Positions 17,465 to 26,762 of a stretch of 64,000 bases of DNA are shown piece by piece. This DNA comes from an uncultured Rhodospirillales bacterium (GTDB taxonomy: Bacteria; Pseudomonadota; Alphaproteobacteria; CACIAM-22H2). The position numbers were made by a program, and so were the translations under genes. Location: contig CALANV010000018.1 of the NCBI GenBank assembly GCA_937926175.1, forward strand, positions 1-64,000. The letters run 5' to 3'. Every line of letters starts with the position of its first letter. The first letter of the stretch is position 1. Below the pieces are notes generated by a model. It did no database searches and was not told the DNA's origin. It worked only from the letters and a program-made list of their open reading frames with translations.

Positions 17465-17887
17465 TCACTTCACCAGCGTGATGGGGATGTTGGCGCGCTG
17501 AATGACGTCGTTCGACACGGAGCCCAGCACCGCACCGGCGAACCCGCCGAGACCGCGCGTGCCCATGACGATCGAGTCGCATTTCAGGCTGTCGGCGAAG
17601 GCGACGATCTGCTCGCCCGCGTTCCCCACGCAGATATGGACGTCGTAGGGAATGCCGGCCTTGTCGAGCTCCGCCTTCGCGGAGGCGAGGCATTTCTGCG
17701 CCTCCTCCACGTGAAATTCCCTGACGGTCTGGCTGCCGACGAAAGTGGTCACACCACCGCGCAGCGGCGGCTGGACGTTGATGAGATGGATCTCGACCGG
17801 TTTCTGCTCGCGCGCGAGCTTCGCGGCGTGGCGCACCGCCCGCAGCGCATTCTCCGAGCCGTCGACCGGCACCAGTATCCGAGACAT
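17465..17887 (-). CDS. universal stress protein (UspA family)
   Basis: A 140-residue single Usp domain. It begins MSRILVPVDGSENALRAVRH and has the ATP-binding motif GTRGLGGFAGAVLGSVSNDV near the end, followed by IPITLVK, so it is probably the nucleotide-binding kind. GAGGGGGAC lies before the ATG. It sits 13 bases after terC on the same strand, suggesting co-transcription with terC. Role in stress survival is known for the family only in general terms. Confidence 0.9.
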   Translation of the reverse strand: MSRILVPVDGSENALRAVRHAAKLAREQKPVEIHLINVQPPLRGGVTTFVGSQTVREFHVEEAQKCLASAKAELDKAGIPYDVHICVGNAGEQIVAFADSLKCDSIVMGTRGLGGFAGAVLGSVSNDVIQRANIPITLVK

Positions 17888-17900
17888 CGCCCGTCCCCCT

Positions 17901-18632
17901 CTATTTCCGCGCCGTGGCCGCAAGGTCCTCGGGCTTCGCCCCGACGCGCCGGCGGCTTACGATCTTGCCGATGACGACGACGAGGATAGCGCCGAACGCC
18001 GGCCCGCCCCAATGCAGCCAATGGGCATTGGCATCGATCCAGTCGATCAGCAACGGGTCGGTGACGATGATCTCGCCCCCGATCCAGCCGAGCAGCGCAC
18101 CGCCGGCCGTGATGATGATCGGGAACCGGTTCAGCAGCTTCAGGACCAGCGTGCTGCCGTAGATGATCAGCGGAATGCTGATGAGCAGCCCGAGGATGAG
18201 AAGGATAATGTTGCCCTTGGCCGCGGCGGCAATGCCGACGACGTTGTCGAGACTCATGACCGCGTCGGCGATGACGATCGTCTTCACCGCCTGGAAGAGA
18301 TTCTTGGCCGGATCGACATTCTCGCCGTCGCCTCCGTCCTCGGGCGCCAGCAGCTTCACCGCGATCCAGAACAGCATCAGGCCGCCGGCGATCTTCAGCG
18401 CGGGTATCTGCAGCAGATAGACGATGAAGGTCGCGAAGATGACGCGGAGCGCAATAGCCGCACCCGCGCCGAAGAAGATGCCCTTCTTCTGCTGCGCCGG
18501 CGGCAGCGAGCGGACCGCGAGCGCGATGACGACCGCGTTGTCGCCGCTCAAAAGGATGTCGATGACGATGATCTGGACGAGGCCGGTCCAGAACAGAGGA
18601 TCGTAGAGATGTTCGATCACGCTTTCGATCAC
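17901..18632 (-). CDS. TerC family integral membrane protein
   Basis: A 243-residue membrane protein with about seven hydrophobic segments. The TerC hallmarks are IDILLSGDNAVVIALAV near residue 27 and AVMSLDNVVGIAAAA near residue 125, whose aspartates are thought to bind metal. Relatives such as Alx and MeeF export manganese. Translation starts at GTG with GGGGAGG upstream, overlapping the hslR stop by 4 bases, so it is read together with hslR and the helicase. Confidence 0.9.
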   Translation of the reverse strand: MIESVIEHLYDPLFWTGLVQIIVIDILLSGDNAVVIALAVRSLPPAQQKKGIFFGAGAAIALRVIFATFIVYLLQIPALKIAGGLMLFWIAVKLLAPEDGGDGENVDPAKNLFQAVKTIVIADAVMSLDNVVGIAAAAKGNIILLILGLLISIPLIIYGSTLVLKLLNRFPIIITAGGALLGWIGGEIIVTDPLLIDWIDANAHWLHWGGPAFGAILVVVIGKIVSRRRVGAKPEDLAATARK

Positions 18633-18970
18633 GGTCTCGAGACCTCCCCATCCGTCGTTGTCATCGGAGGCCTCGGGCCCGTCAGATCCTCGTACAGCCC
18701 CCGTGCCTCTGCGGCGGGACCGCGCCGCACGGCCAAGGCCGCCACCCGTATGACCCGAATATTCGGTCCGGCCGGAAAGGTCAACACATCGCCGACCCTA
18801 ACCAGGTAGTGCGCCTTGTCGACCACCTGGCCGGACACCCGCACCCGTCCTTCGGCGCAGGCCCGCGCCGCCAGCGCCCGCGTCTTGAAAAAGCGGGCAA
18901 ACCACAGCCACTTGTCGAGGCGCTGACCGTCCGTGGGCGGCGTCGCCCGGATGTGCCGCCGGCCGGTCAT
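18629..18970 (-). CDS. hslR: S4-domain RNA-binding protein, Hsp15-like
   Basis: A 113-residue protein with an S4 RNA-binding domain near the start: RLDKWLWFARFFKTRALAAR, then GRVRVSGQVVDKAHYLVRVG and DVLTFPAG. Hsp15 relatives bind 50S subunits carrying a stalled nascent chain. The ATG overlaps the helicase stop as ATGA, and its own stop overlaps terC, so the three genes are tightly coupled. Helicase-hslR pairs are usual in alphaproteobacteria. Confidence 0.9.
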   Translation of the reverse strand: MTGRRHIRATPPTDGQRLDKWLWFARFFKTRALAARACAEGRVRVSGQVVDKAHYLVRVGDVLTFPAGPNIRVIRVAALAVRRGPAAEARGLYEDLTGPRPPMTTTDGEVSRP

Positions 18971-21459
18971 GAACCGATCAGGCGCCGCAGCTCGGCGAAT
19001 GGCGAATGCGCGTGCGGCCGCGGCTTCTTCCGGCGGCCGCCGCGCCGCTTGACCGGCCGGACCGCGAGCAACGTGCCCGCGCCGTCGGCCTCGCGCGTCG
19101 CCCGGTAGCCCAGCGCCGCGAGCACGCCGGGCACGTCCCGCTGCCGGGCGCCGATCAGGGCGCCGAATTCCGGCGTCAACGCAAACGCGCCCTGGACAGC
19201 GCGCCGGCGGGCGAGTTCGCCGAGCCGCTCCAGGCGGTCGGCACGGACATAAAGCCGGCCCGCCGCAAGATAGCCGCAGGCGGCCATCAGTCCCGGCGGC
19301 AGGTCGGGCTGGCGCGGCAGCGACAACGGCACCCCGAACGGCGCCGGGACCGGCTTGCCCGCATGCACGGCCCAGAGCAGCGCCCGCAGCTCGACCGATG
19401 CCGCGCCCCTGAGACCCGGCATGAACACGGCGATGTCGCCGATATGGACGCCGGCACGGCGCAGCGCCGTCCGGTCGGCATCGCCCAGGGCGGCGAGAAG
19501 CGGCGCGACGCGCCCGCGCGGCACGGTGCCGAGCGCCGTCGCAAGCTCGAAGGCGATGCCGCGCGCGGGTCCCGACGCCTCGATCCCGCGCAGGCGGTAG
19601 AGGGCCTCGAGCCGCGCCTGCAGATAGGCGTCCACCCAAGCGGCAAGGCGCCGCCGCACGACCTCGCGGTGCTGGGCCTCGAGAAGGTCGGCGCGCAGCG
19701 GTTCGACGCGCGGCGTCAGCGCGTCGTCGCCGGCGACCAGACGCGCGACCGGCTGACCCTGCCAGTGGATGCGTCCCTGCGGGTCGAGCGAGAAGGCGTC
19801 GTCGGGAGCCTCGGCGAAGCGGCGCACGCGGTCGGCAATGTCGCGCCGCACCGCGCGGTTGGCGGCGCTGAGCAACGCGCGCGCGCCGTCCTTCGCCGTC
19901 GCGTCGGCGACGAAATTGAACCCTTCGAGCCGGCCCGCGAACTGACCTTCGACGAGGACCTCGCCGTCCTTGGTGACGGCCGAGAGCAGCTCCGCGCCGT
20001 CGTTGAGCCGGCGCATCAGCACCGCGGCGCGGCGATCGACGAAGCGCTGCGTGAGCCGCTCGTGCAGCGCGTCGGAGAGACGGTCCTCGATGGCGCGGGT
20101 GCGTTCCTGCCACGCCGCGGCATCGTCGAGCCAACCTGGCCGATGCGCGACATAGGTCCAGGTGCGGATATGGGCGAGGCGCGTGAGCAGCGCGTCGATG
20201 TCGCCTTCGACGCGGTCGAGCCGCGCCACCTGGTTCGCGATCCAGTCGGTCGGCAGGCGGCCATAGGTCCTGAGCCGCCGGAAGATCTGTCCGACCAGCC
20301 GCGGATGGGCATCGCCCATCGTCTTGCGGAAATCGGGAATCTGGCACGTCTCCCACAGCAGCCGGACGCCGGCGGGATCGCGCGCGAGATCGAGGATGCC
20401 GGGGTCGCGGACAAGTGCGGCGAGGGTCATGTGGTCGTCCGCCTCGCGCATGCGGATGAGTTCAGGCATGGGCGGGCGCCGCTCCAAGCTGGCGAGAAGA
20501 GCCGTCGGCGACCGGAAATCGAGATCGGGGTTGCGCCAGTAGACGCCGGTCAGCGGCGGGAAGCGGTGGTTCTCGATCGCCTCGACGGTCGCGGCGTCGA
20601 GCCCGCCGATCTCGTGCGTCGTGCCGAACGTGCCGTCGCGCATGTGGCGGCCGGCGCGGCCCGCGATCTGCGCGAGCTCCGCGTTCGAGAGGCGGCGCGG
20701 GCTGCGGCCGTCGAACTTCACCAGCTCGGCGAACGCCACATGGTCGATGTCCATGTTGAGGCCCATGCCGATCGCATCGGTCGCAATCAGGTAGTCGACC
20801 TCGCCGGCCTGATACATCGCGACCTGGGCGTTGCGGGTGCGCGGACTGAGCGCGCCGAAGACGACCGCCGCACCGCCGCGCTGGCGACGCACGAGCTCGG
20901 CGATGCCGTAGACGTCGGCGGCCGAAAAGGCGACGATGGCCGAGCGCCGCGGCAGCCGCGTGATCTTCTGCGGACCGGCATAGCTGAGCTTCGAAAGGCG
21001 CGGCCGCACGATGAACTCCGCCGTCGGGACGAGCCGGCGGATGATCGGCTTCGCGGTGTCGGAGCCGAGGAACATCGTCTCGGCATAGCCGCGCGCGCGC
21101 AGCAGACGGTCGGTGAAGACGTGGCCGCGCTCGCGGTCGGCGGCCATCTGGATCTCGTCGACGGCGAGGAACGCGACCTCGCGGTCGAGCGGCATCGCTT
21201 CCACCGTGCACACGTACCAGCGCGGCGCCGGCGGCACGATGCGCTCCTCGCCCGTAATCAGCGCCACATTGGCCGCGCCCTTGAGTCTCGCGATGCGATC
21301 GTAGTTCTCGCGGGCCAGCAGCCGCAGCGGAAAGCCAATCATGCCGCTGCGATGGCCGAGCATGCGCTCGATCGCGAGATAGGTCTTACCGGTATTGGTA
21401 GGCCCGAGGACGGCGTAAATCCGCGCGTCGTCGTGCGGGCGGCCGGAAAGTGTCGCCAT
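18967..21459 (-). CDS. SUV3-like superfamily 2 RNA/DNA helicase
   Basis: An 830-residue helicase related to mitochondrial SUV3. Walker A is LGPTNTGKTYLAIER (about residue 20), motif II is LAVDEIQMAADRERG, motif III is LGSDTA, and motifs V-VI are ATDAIGMGLNMDID and LAQIAGRAGRHMRDG. After about residue 330 follow the SUV3-type C-terminal regions, ending in a basic tail (KRRGGRRKKPRPHAH) that may bind nucleic acid. It heads the helicase-hslR-terC operon and is divergent from htpG with 184 bases between the starts. Confidence 0.92.
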   Translation of the reverse strand: MATLSGRPHDDARIYAVLGPTNTGKTYLAIERMLGHRSGMIGFPLRLLARENYDRIARLKGAANVALITGEERIVPPAPRWYVCTVEAMPLDREVAFLAVDEIQMAADRERGHVFTDRLLRARGYAETMFLGSDTAKPIIRRLVPTAEFIVRPRLSKLSYAGPQKITRLPRRSAIVAFSAADVYGIAELVRRQRGGAAVVFGALSPRTRNAQVAMYQAGEVDYLIATDAIGMGLNMDIDHVAFAELVKFDGRSPRRLSNAELAQIAGRAGRHMRDGTFGTTHEIGGLDAATVEAIENHRFPPLTGVYWRNPDLDFRSPTALLASLERRPPMPELIRMREADDHMTLAALVRDPGILDLARDPAGVRLLWETCQIPDFRKTMGDAHPRLVGQIFRRLRTYGRLPTDWIANQVARLDRVEGDIDALLTRLAHIRTWTYVAHRPGWLDDAAAWQERTRAIEDRLSDALHERLTQRFVDRRAAVLMRRLNDGAELLSAVTKDGEVLVEGQFAGRLEGFNFVADATAKDGARALLSAANRAVRRDIADRVRRFAEAPDDAFSLDPQGRIHWQGQPVARLVAGDDALTPRVEPLRADLLEAQHREVVRRRLAAWVDAYLQARLEALYRLRGIEASGPARGIAFELATALGTVPRGRVAPLLAALGDADRTALRRAGVHIGDIAVFMPGLRGAASVELRALLWAVHAGKPVPAPFGVPLSLPRQPDLPPGLMAACGYLAAGRLYVRADRLERLGELARRRAVQGAFALTPEFGALIGARQRDVPGVLAALGYRATREADGAGTLLAVRPVKRRGGRRKKPRPHAHSPFAELRRLIGS

Positions 21460-21561
21460 CTGTTCCTAAAGATCGGGACTTCCCCGCGGCAACGCAAGGG
21501 CTTGCGAAACGGTATCTTCGTAGTACCGCCCGCCGGCGCCGAACGGGCGGCTTTGCCGCCC

Positions 21562-21592
21562 CTTGTTGCGCGCCGACGCCCCGCCCCATATA
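21562..21592 (+). promoter_or_regulatory. RpoH (sigma-32) type promoter of htpG
   Basis: CTTGTTG at 21562-21568 is followed after 15 bases by CCCCATATA at 21584-21592, close to the heat-shock consensus CTTGAAA-N11-16-CCCCATNT. It lies about 50 bases before the htpG ATG, a known heat-shock gene in other bacteria, which strengthens the call. Confidence 0.65.
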
Positions 21593-21643
21593 GGGGCGAG
21601 CCTCCGGATCCGGAGCACATATAAGAACGAGGGAAATCCCGCC

Positions 21644-23542
21644 ATGACAGAGTCCGTCCAGACCGAAGAAAAACGCAGTTTCCAGGCCGAGGTCAGCCGG
21701 CTGCTCGACATCGTCACGCACTCGCTCTACAGCGAGCGGCGCGTCTTCCTGCGCGAGCTGATCTCCAACGCCTCGGACGCCTGCGACCGCCTGCGCTACG
21801 AAGCCATCACGCGGCCGGAGCTCACGGCCGACGCCCCCGATTTCCGCATCACGCTCGAGATCGACAAGGCCACGCGCACGCTGACTGTTTCCGACAACGG
21901 CATCGGCATGAACCGGGGCGACCTCGTCGAGAACCTGGGCACGATCGCCAATTCCGGGACCGCCGCCTTCCTCCAGAATCTCTCGGGCGACGCCAAGAAG
22001 GACGTGAACCTGATCGGCCAGTTCGGCGTCGGCTTCTATTCGACGTTCATGGTCGCCGACCGTGTCGAGGTCGTGACACGCAAGGCGGGCGAGGCCGAGG
22101 CGTGGCGCTGGACCTCCGACGGCAAGGGCGACTACACGATCGCGCCCGCCACGCGCGCGACCCGCGGCACGTCGGTGATCCTGCACATGCGCGATGACGC
22201 CGACGAGTTCCTGGATCCCGACCGGCTGCGCGCGATCGTCCGGCAGTATTCCGACCACATCGCGCTGCCGATCGTCCTTCTGGGCGAAAAAGGCAAGGAG
22301 GAGACGCTCAACCGCGCCTCGGCGCTGTGGATGCGGCCGAAGGCCGAGATCACCGCCGACCAGTACAAGGAGTTCTACGCGCACGTCGCCCATGCCTTCG
22401 ACGAGCCGTGGCTGACGCTGCACTGGCGCGCCGAAGGCAAGATCGAATACACGAGCCTGCTGTTCGTGCCGTCGACGCCGCCGTTCGACCTCTATCATCC
22501 CGAGCGGCGCCACGGCGTGAAGCTTTACGTCAAGCGCGTGTTCATCACCGACCGCGCCGAAGATCTTCTGCCCCGCTATCTGCGGTTCCTGCGCGGCGTC
22601 GTCGACTCCGAGGACCTGCCGCTCAACGTCAGCCGCGAGATGCTGCAGAACAATCCGGTCCTGACGCTGATCCGCGCCGGCGTGGTGAAGCGCGTGCTGT
22701 CGGAACTCGAAAAGAAGGCGAAGGACGCGGCCGCGGATTACGCCAAGTTCTGGGCGAACTTCGGACCGGTGCTGAAGGAAGGTCTCTACGAGGACGCGGA
22801 GCACCGCGACCAGCTTCTCGCACTCGCCCGGTTCCGCTCGACGCAAACGACGGGCGACGATGCCTGGACGAGCCTTGCGGACTATGTCGAGCGCATGCGG
22901 CCGAACCAGGACGCGATCTATTACATCGCCGGCGAGGACGTGAAGGCGCTCGGCGCGAGCCCGCAGCTCGAAGGCTACAAGAAGCGCGGCGTCGAGGTGC
23001 TGTTCTTCACCGATCCGATCGACGAGTTCTGGGTCGCCGCCGTCGGGACGTACAAGGACAAGCCGTTCAAGTCGGTGACGCGCGGCGCTGCCGATCTGTC
23101 CAAGATCCCGCTGCCCGACGACAAGAAAGAGGAAAAGGCGACCGAGACGCCGCCCGCCGACATCAGTGCGCTGGTGGCCCTGTTCCGCTTGGCGCTGCAG
23201 GATGCGGTCAAGGACGTGCGGCCGTCGCAGCGGCTCACCGACAGCGCCGTCTGCCTAGTCGCCGACGAGACCGACCTCGACATCCACCTGGAGCGGTTCC
23301 TGCGCCAGCACAAGCAGATCGACCGCGAGTCGAAGCGCATTCTCGAGATCAATCCGGATCATCCGCTGATCCGCGCGCTGGCCGAGGACGTGAAGAAGCC
23401 CGGCGCCTCGGACCGGCTCGGCGAAATCGCGCAACTGCTGCTGGATCAGGCCCGCATCACCGAGGGCGATCCGGTGCCCGACCCGGCGGGGTTCGCGCGC
23501 CGGATGAACAACGTCCTGACCAAGGCGCTTGGCGGCGCCTGA
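21644..23542 (+). CDS. htpG: molecular chaperone HtpG (Hsp90)
   Basis: A 632-residue cytosolic Hsp90, the normal bacterial length. The N-terminal ATP site is clear: FLRELISNASDACDRLRYEA, LTVSDNGIGMNRGDLVENLG, TIANSGTAAF and GQFGVGFYSTFMVADRV. The middle domain has VDSEDLPLNVSREMLQ with the conserved arginine. The start is the ATG at 21644 with GAGGGAA upstream; an earlier in-frame stretch has no family support. A heat-shock-type promoter lies directly upstream. Confidence 0.97.
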   Translation: MTESVQTEEKRSFQAEVSRLLDIVTHSLYSERRVFLRELISNASDACDRLRYEAITRPELTADAPDFRITLEIDKATRTLTVSDNGIGMNRGDLVENLGTIANSGTAAFLQNLSGDAKKDVNLIGQFGVGFYSTFMVADRVEVVTRKAGEAEAWRWTSDGKGDYTIAPATRATRGTSVILHMRDDADEFLDPDRLRAIVRQYSDHIALPIVLLGEKGKEETLNRASALWMRPKAEITADQYKEFYAHVAHAFDEPWLTLHWRAEGKIEYTSLLFVPSTPPFDLYHPERRHGVKLYVKRVFITDRAEDLLPRYLRFLRGVVDSEDLPLNVSREMLQNNPVLTLIRAGVVKRVLSELEKKAKDAAADYAKFWANFGPVLKEGLYEDAEHRDQLLALARFRSTQTTGDDAWTSLADYVERMRPNQDAIYYIAGEDVKALGASPQLEGYKKRGVEVLFFTDPIDEFWVAAVGTYKDKPFKSVTRGAADLSKIPLPDDKKEEKATETPPADISALVALFRLALQDAVKDVRPSQRLTDSAVCLVADETDLDIHLERFLRQHKQIDRESKRILEINPDHPLIRALAEDVKKPGASDRLGEIAQLLLDQARITEGDPVPDPAGFARRMNNVLTKALGGA

Positions 23543-23591
23543 GCGTCGTGCAAGGCGGCGGCGCCCCACTTCGAGTCATACGCTTTCCGAG

Positions 23592-23792
23592 TCAGGCGCC
23601 GCCGATCCCCTCGATCACGCGGCCGGTGCCGCCGCAGTTGGGGCACGGCCGCACTTCGAGACGGCCGGTTCCCCTGCACTCGCGACACATGGCCTCGCCT
23701 GTGCCCGGCGTGCCGGGCGGGGCCTGATCGCCGGGATTCATCCGCGCCGCATCGGTCGCCGGCATATCGGTGATCGGATCTTTCGTGCCCAT
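23592..23792 (-). CDS. small DnaJ-type CxxCxGxG protein
   Basis: A 66-residue protein beginning MGTKDPITDMPATDAARMNP with a very strong ribosome site (GGAAGGAGG). The C-terminal half holds two CxxC pairs in CRECRGTGRLEVRPCPNCGG, the zinc-binding pattern of DnaJ cysteine repeats, here without a J domain. It is convergent with htpG, whose stop is 49 bases away. A chaperone-linked or zinc-ribbon role is only inferred. Confidence 0.75.
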   Translation of the reverse strand: MGTKDPITDMPATDAARMNPGDQAPPGTPGTGEAMCRECRGTGRLEVRPCPNCGGTGRVIEGIGGA

Positions 23793-23921
23793 GATCGTCC
23801 TCCTTCCGTGGCGAGGGCCGCAATGTCCCCTGGAAACGCACGGCCCGGCCGAAGGGGCGCAACGGCCGCGCCGACCGCACCATCCTTGCAGGAGCGTCCG
23901 ACGACGGCGTAGCCTTTGGCC

Positions 23922-24551
23922 ATGCGACTGTGGGACATCACGCCGCCGATCCGAGTCGGTATCCCGGTCTGGCCGGGCGACACCGTCTATGCCGAGGAGC
24001 GCACCTGGACGATGTCCGAGACGTGCCCGGTCAACGTGTCGAAGATCACGATGTCGACGCATACGGGCGCCCATGCCGATGCGCCGTTTCACTATGACGC
24101 GAACGGTGCGCGTGCCGGGGCACTCGACCTTCATCGCTATCTCGGCCCCTGCCGGGTCGTGCATGCGATCGGTGCGTCGCCGCGCGTCGAACCGGCGCAT
24201 ATACAGAAGCACCTGAGGCCCGGAATCGAGCGGATCCTGATCCGGACCTATGCGCACAATCCGGTCGACCGCTGGGACGAACACTTCGCCGCGGTGGCGC
24301 CCGAGACGATCGAACTTCTCGCCGCGCACGGCGTGGTGCTGATCGGCACCGACACGCCGTCGCTCGATCCCCAGGACTCGAAGACCATGGATGCACACAA
24401 CGCCGTACGCCGGCACGGCCTTTCGATCCTCGAGGGGCTGGTGCTCGACGACGTGCCCGAGGGCGAATACGAGCTGATCGCGCTGCCGCTCAAGCTCGCC
24501 GATCTCGATGCGGCGCCGGTGCGCGCCGTGCTGCGGGAGCTTCGCCCATGA
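23922..24551 (+). CDS. kynB: kynurenine formamidase
   Basis: A 209-residue cyclase-family metal enzyme that hydrolyses N-formylkynurenine to kynurenine and formate. It begins MRLWDITPPIRVGIPVWPGD. The metal-binding motif THTGAHADAPFHYDANG is intact, and GTDTPSLDPQDSKTMDAHN matches bacterial KynB. Its stop overlaps the kynU start by 4 bases. With kynU and kynA it forms a kynurenine operon; no regulator gene is adjacent. Confidence 0.95.
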   Translation: MRLWDITPPIRVGIPVWPGDTVYAEERTWTMSETCPVNVSKITMSTHTGAHADAPFHYDANGARAGALDLHRYLGPCRVVHAIGASPRVEPAHIQKHLRPGIERILIRTYAHNPVDRWDEHFAAVAPETIELLAAHGVVLIGTDTPSLDPQDSKTMDAHNAVRRHGLSILEGLVLDDVPEGEYELIALPLKLADLDAAPVRAVLRELRP

Positions 24552-25789
24552 GCCGGCTGACCCGTGCGGACTGCGCGGCGTACGACCGCGACGACCCGCT
24601 CGCCGCCGCGCGCGACGCCTTCGATCTGCCCCGCGACGTCATCTACCTGGACGGCAATTCGCTGGGCCCGCTGCCGAAGAAGACGCGCGCGCGGCTCGAC
24701 GAGGTGATCGCCGTCGAGTGGGGCCGCGACCTGATCACGAGCTGGAACAAGCACGGCTGGATCGACCTGCCCCGGCGGGTCGGCGACAAGATCGCGCGGC
24801 TGATCGGCGCCGGGCCGGGCGAGGTCGTCGTCGCCGATTCGACGTCGATCAACCTGTTCAAGGTGCTGGCCGCGGCACTCGCGCTCAACCCCGGGCGCCG
24901 GGTCGTGCTGTCGGAGCGCGAGAATTTCCCGACCGACCTGTACATGGCCCAGGGCCTGATCAAGCTGCTGGGCGGGACACACGAGCTGCGGCTGGTCGAC
25001 GACGCGGCGGTCGCGGACGCGATCGACGCCGACACCGCCGTGGTCATGCTGACGCATGTCAACTACCGCACCGGCGCGATGCACGACATGGCGGCGGTCA
25101 CGCGCGCGGCACACGCACAGGGCGCGCTGATCGTCTGGGACCTCGCGCACAGCGCCGGCGCGGTGCCGGTCGACCTCAACGGCGCGAACGCGGACTTTGC
25201 GGTCGGCTGCGGTTACAAATACCTGAACGGCGGCCCGGGTGCCCCCGCCTTCGTGTGGGTCGCGGCGCGCCATCAGGAACGGTTCACGCAGCCGCTGTCC
25301 GGCTGGCTGGGCCATGCGGCGCCATTCGCGTTCGAGCCCGACTACCGTCCCGCGGCCGGCGTGGCGCGCTATGTCTGCGGCACGCCGCCGGTCCTGTCGA
25401 TGGCGGCGCTCGAGGCCGGGGTCGACGTCGTGCTGTCCGCCGACATCGACCAGATCCGCCGCAAGTCGGTCGCGCTGTGCGAGCTGTTCATCCGTCTGGT
25501 CGAGCAGGAATGCGACGGGCTGGGCCTGACGCTGGCGAGCCCGCGCGATTCGACGCGCCGCGGCAGCCAAGTGAGCTTCCAGCACGCCGAGGGATATCCG
25601 GTGATGCAGGCACTGATCGCGCGCGGCGTCATCGGCGACTTCCGCGCGCCCGACATCCTGCGCTTCGGCTTCGCGCCGCTCTACATCCGCTTCGTCGACG
25701 TGTGGGACGCGGTGGCAGCGCTGCGGGACATCCTGACGAGCGGTGCCTGGGACAGGCCCGAGTTCCGCGTGCGCGCGAAGGTGACGTGA
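24548..25789 (+). CDS. kynU: kynureninase
   Basis: A 413-residue PLP enzyme that cleaves kynurenine to anthranilate and alanine. YLDGNSLGPLPKKTRARL near the start, WDLAHSAGAVPVDLNGANAD with the cofactor-contacting Asp, and the Schiff-base lysine in VGCGYKYLNGGPGAP are all diagnostic. The ATG overlaps the kynB stop as ATGA. Length equals that of bacterial kynureninases. Confidence 0.96.
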   Translation: MSRLTRADCAAYDRDDPLAAARDAFDLPRDVIYLDGNSLGPLPKKTRARLDEVIAVEWGRDLITSWNKHGWIDLPRRVGDKIARLIGAGPGEVVVADSTSINLFKVLAAALALNPGRRVVLSERENFPTDLYMAQGLIKLLGGTHELRLVDDAAVADAIDADTAVVMLTHVNYRTGAMHDMAAVTRAAHAQGALIVWDLAHSAGAVPVDLNGANADFAVGCGYKYLNGGPGAPAFVWVAARHQERFTQPLSGWLGHAAPFAFEPDYRPAAGVARYVCGTPPVLSMAALEAGVDVVLSADIDQIRRKSVALCELFIRLVEQECDGLGLTLASPRDSTRRGSQVSFQHAEGYPVMQALIARGVIGDFRAPDILRFGFAPLYIRFVDVWDAVAALRDILTSGAWDRPEFRVRAKVT

Positions 25790-25916
25790 ACGCGATGATT
25801 CCGATCCGCACCGATCGCGACGTCGAGAACCCGCTCACCCCGCCTCTTGCCCCCACGGGACGAACGCGATCGCAGCCGCACATCCTCTTCATCCCGAACC
25901 GTCGGAGCCGACCCGC

Positions 25917-26762
25917 ATGAACGACGACAAGCATCCTGCGACGGCGCCGGACCCCGGCGCGCACACCGATTTCAGCGGCGAGATGAGCTATGGCGACTAT
26001 CTTGCGCTCGACAGCATCCTCACCGCACAGCATCCGCTGTCGGACAATCACAACGAGATGCTGTTCATCATCCAGCATCAAACCACCGAGCTGTGGATGA
26101 AGCTGATGATCCACGAGCTGAAGGCCGCGGTCGAGCAGATCCGCCGCGACGACCTGCAACCGGCCTTCAAGATGCTGGCGCGCGTCAGCCGCATCATGGC
26201 GCAGCTGATCCAGGCCTGGGACGTGCTGTCGACGTTGACGCCCAGCGAATATCTCGACTTCCGGCACAAGCTAGGACGTTCGTCCGGCTTTCAGTCGTAC
26301 CAGTACCGCACGATCGAGTTCATGTTGGGCAACAAGAGCGCGGCGATGCTCGCCCCGCACCGGCATCGTCCCGACATTCACGGCCCGCTCGAAAAGCTGC
26401 TGCATTCGCCCAGCATCTATGACGAGGCGATCCGCCTTCTGGCCAAGCGCGGCTTCGCCATCGACCCGGCCATGCTCGAGCGCGACTGGAGCCAGCCCTA
26501 CACGCCGAACGCCTCGGTCGAGGCGGCGTGGACGGCCGTCTACCGCGACACGGCGCGCCACTGGGACCTATACGAGCTGGCCGAGGAGCTGGTCGACCTC
26601 GAGGACTTCTTCCGGCAGTGGCGCTTCCGGCACATGACCACGGTCGAACGCGTGATCGGATTCCGGCGCGGAACAGGCGGGACGGCCGGCGTTGCGTATC
26701 TGCGCAAGATGCTCGACGTGCGGCTGTTCCCGGAGCTGTGGGACCTGCGCACGTCGCTCTAG
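25917..26762 (+). CDS. kynA: tryptophan 2,3-dioxygenase
   Basis: A 281-residue heme dioxygenase that opens the tryptophan indole ring to N-formylkynurenine. MSYGDYLALDSILTAQHPLS, EMLFIIQHQTTELWMKLMIH and SGFQSYQYRTIEFMLGNKS are family signatures. The heme-ligand histidine is in FRHMTTVERVIGFRRGTGG. It lies 127 bases after kynU and completes the trio although it performs the first step. Its stop overlaps that of the convergent ATPase gene at CTAG. Confidence 0.96.
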   Translation: MNDDKHPATAPDPGAHTDFSGEMSYGDYLALDSILTAQHPLSDNHNEMLFIIQHQTTELWMKLMIHELKAAVEQIRRDDLQPAFKMLARVSRIMAQLIQAWDVLSTLTPSEYLDFRHKLGRSSGFQSYQYRTIEFMLGNKSAAMLAPHRHRPDIHGPLEKLLHSPSIYDEAIRLLAKRGFAIDPAMLERDWSQPYTPNASVEAAWTAVYRDTARHWDLYELAEELVDLEDFFRQWRFRHMTTVERVIGFRRGTGGTAGVAYLRKMLDVRLFPELWDLRTSL

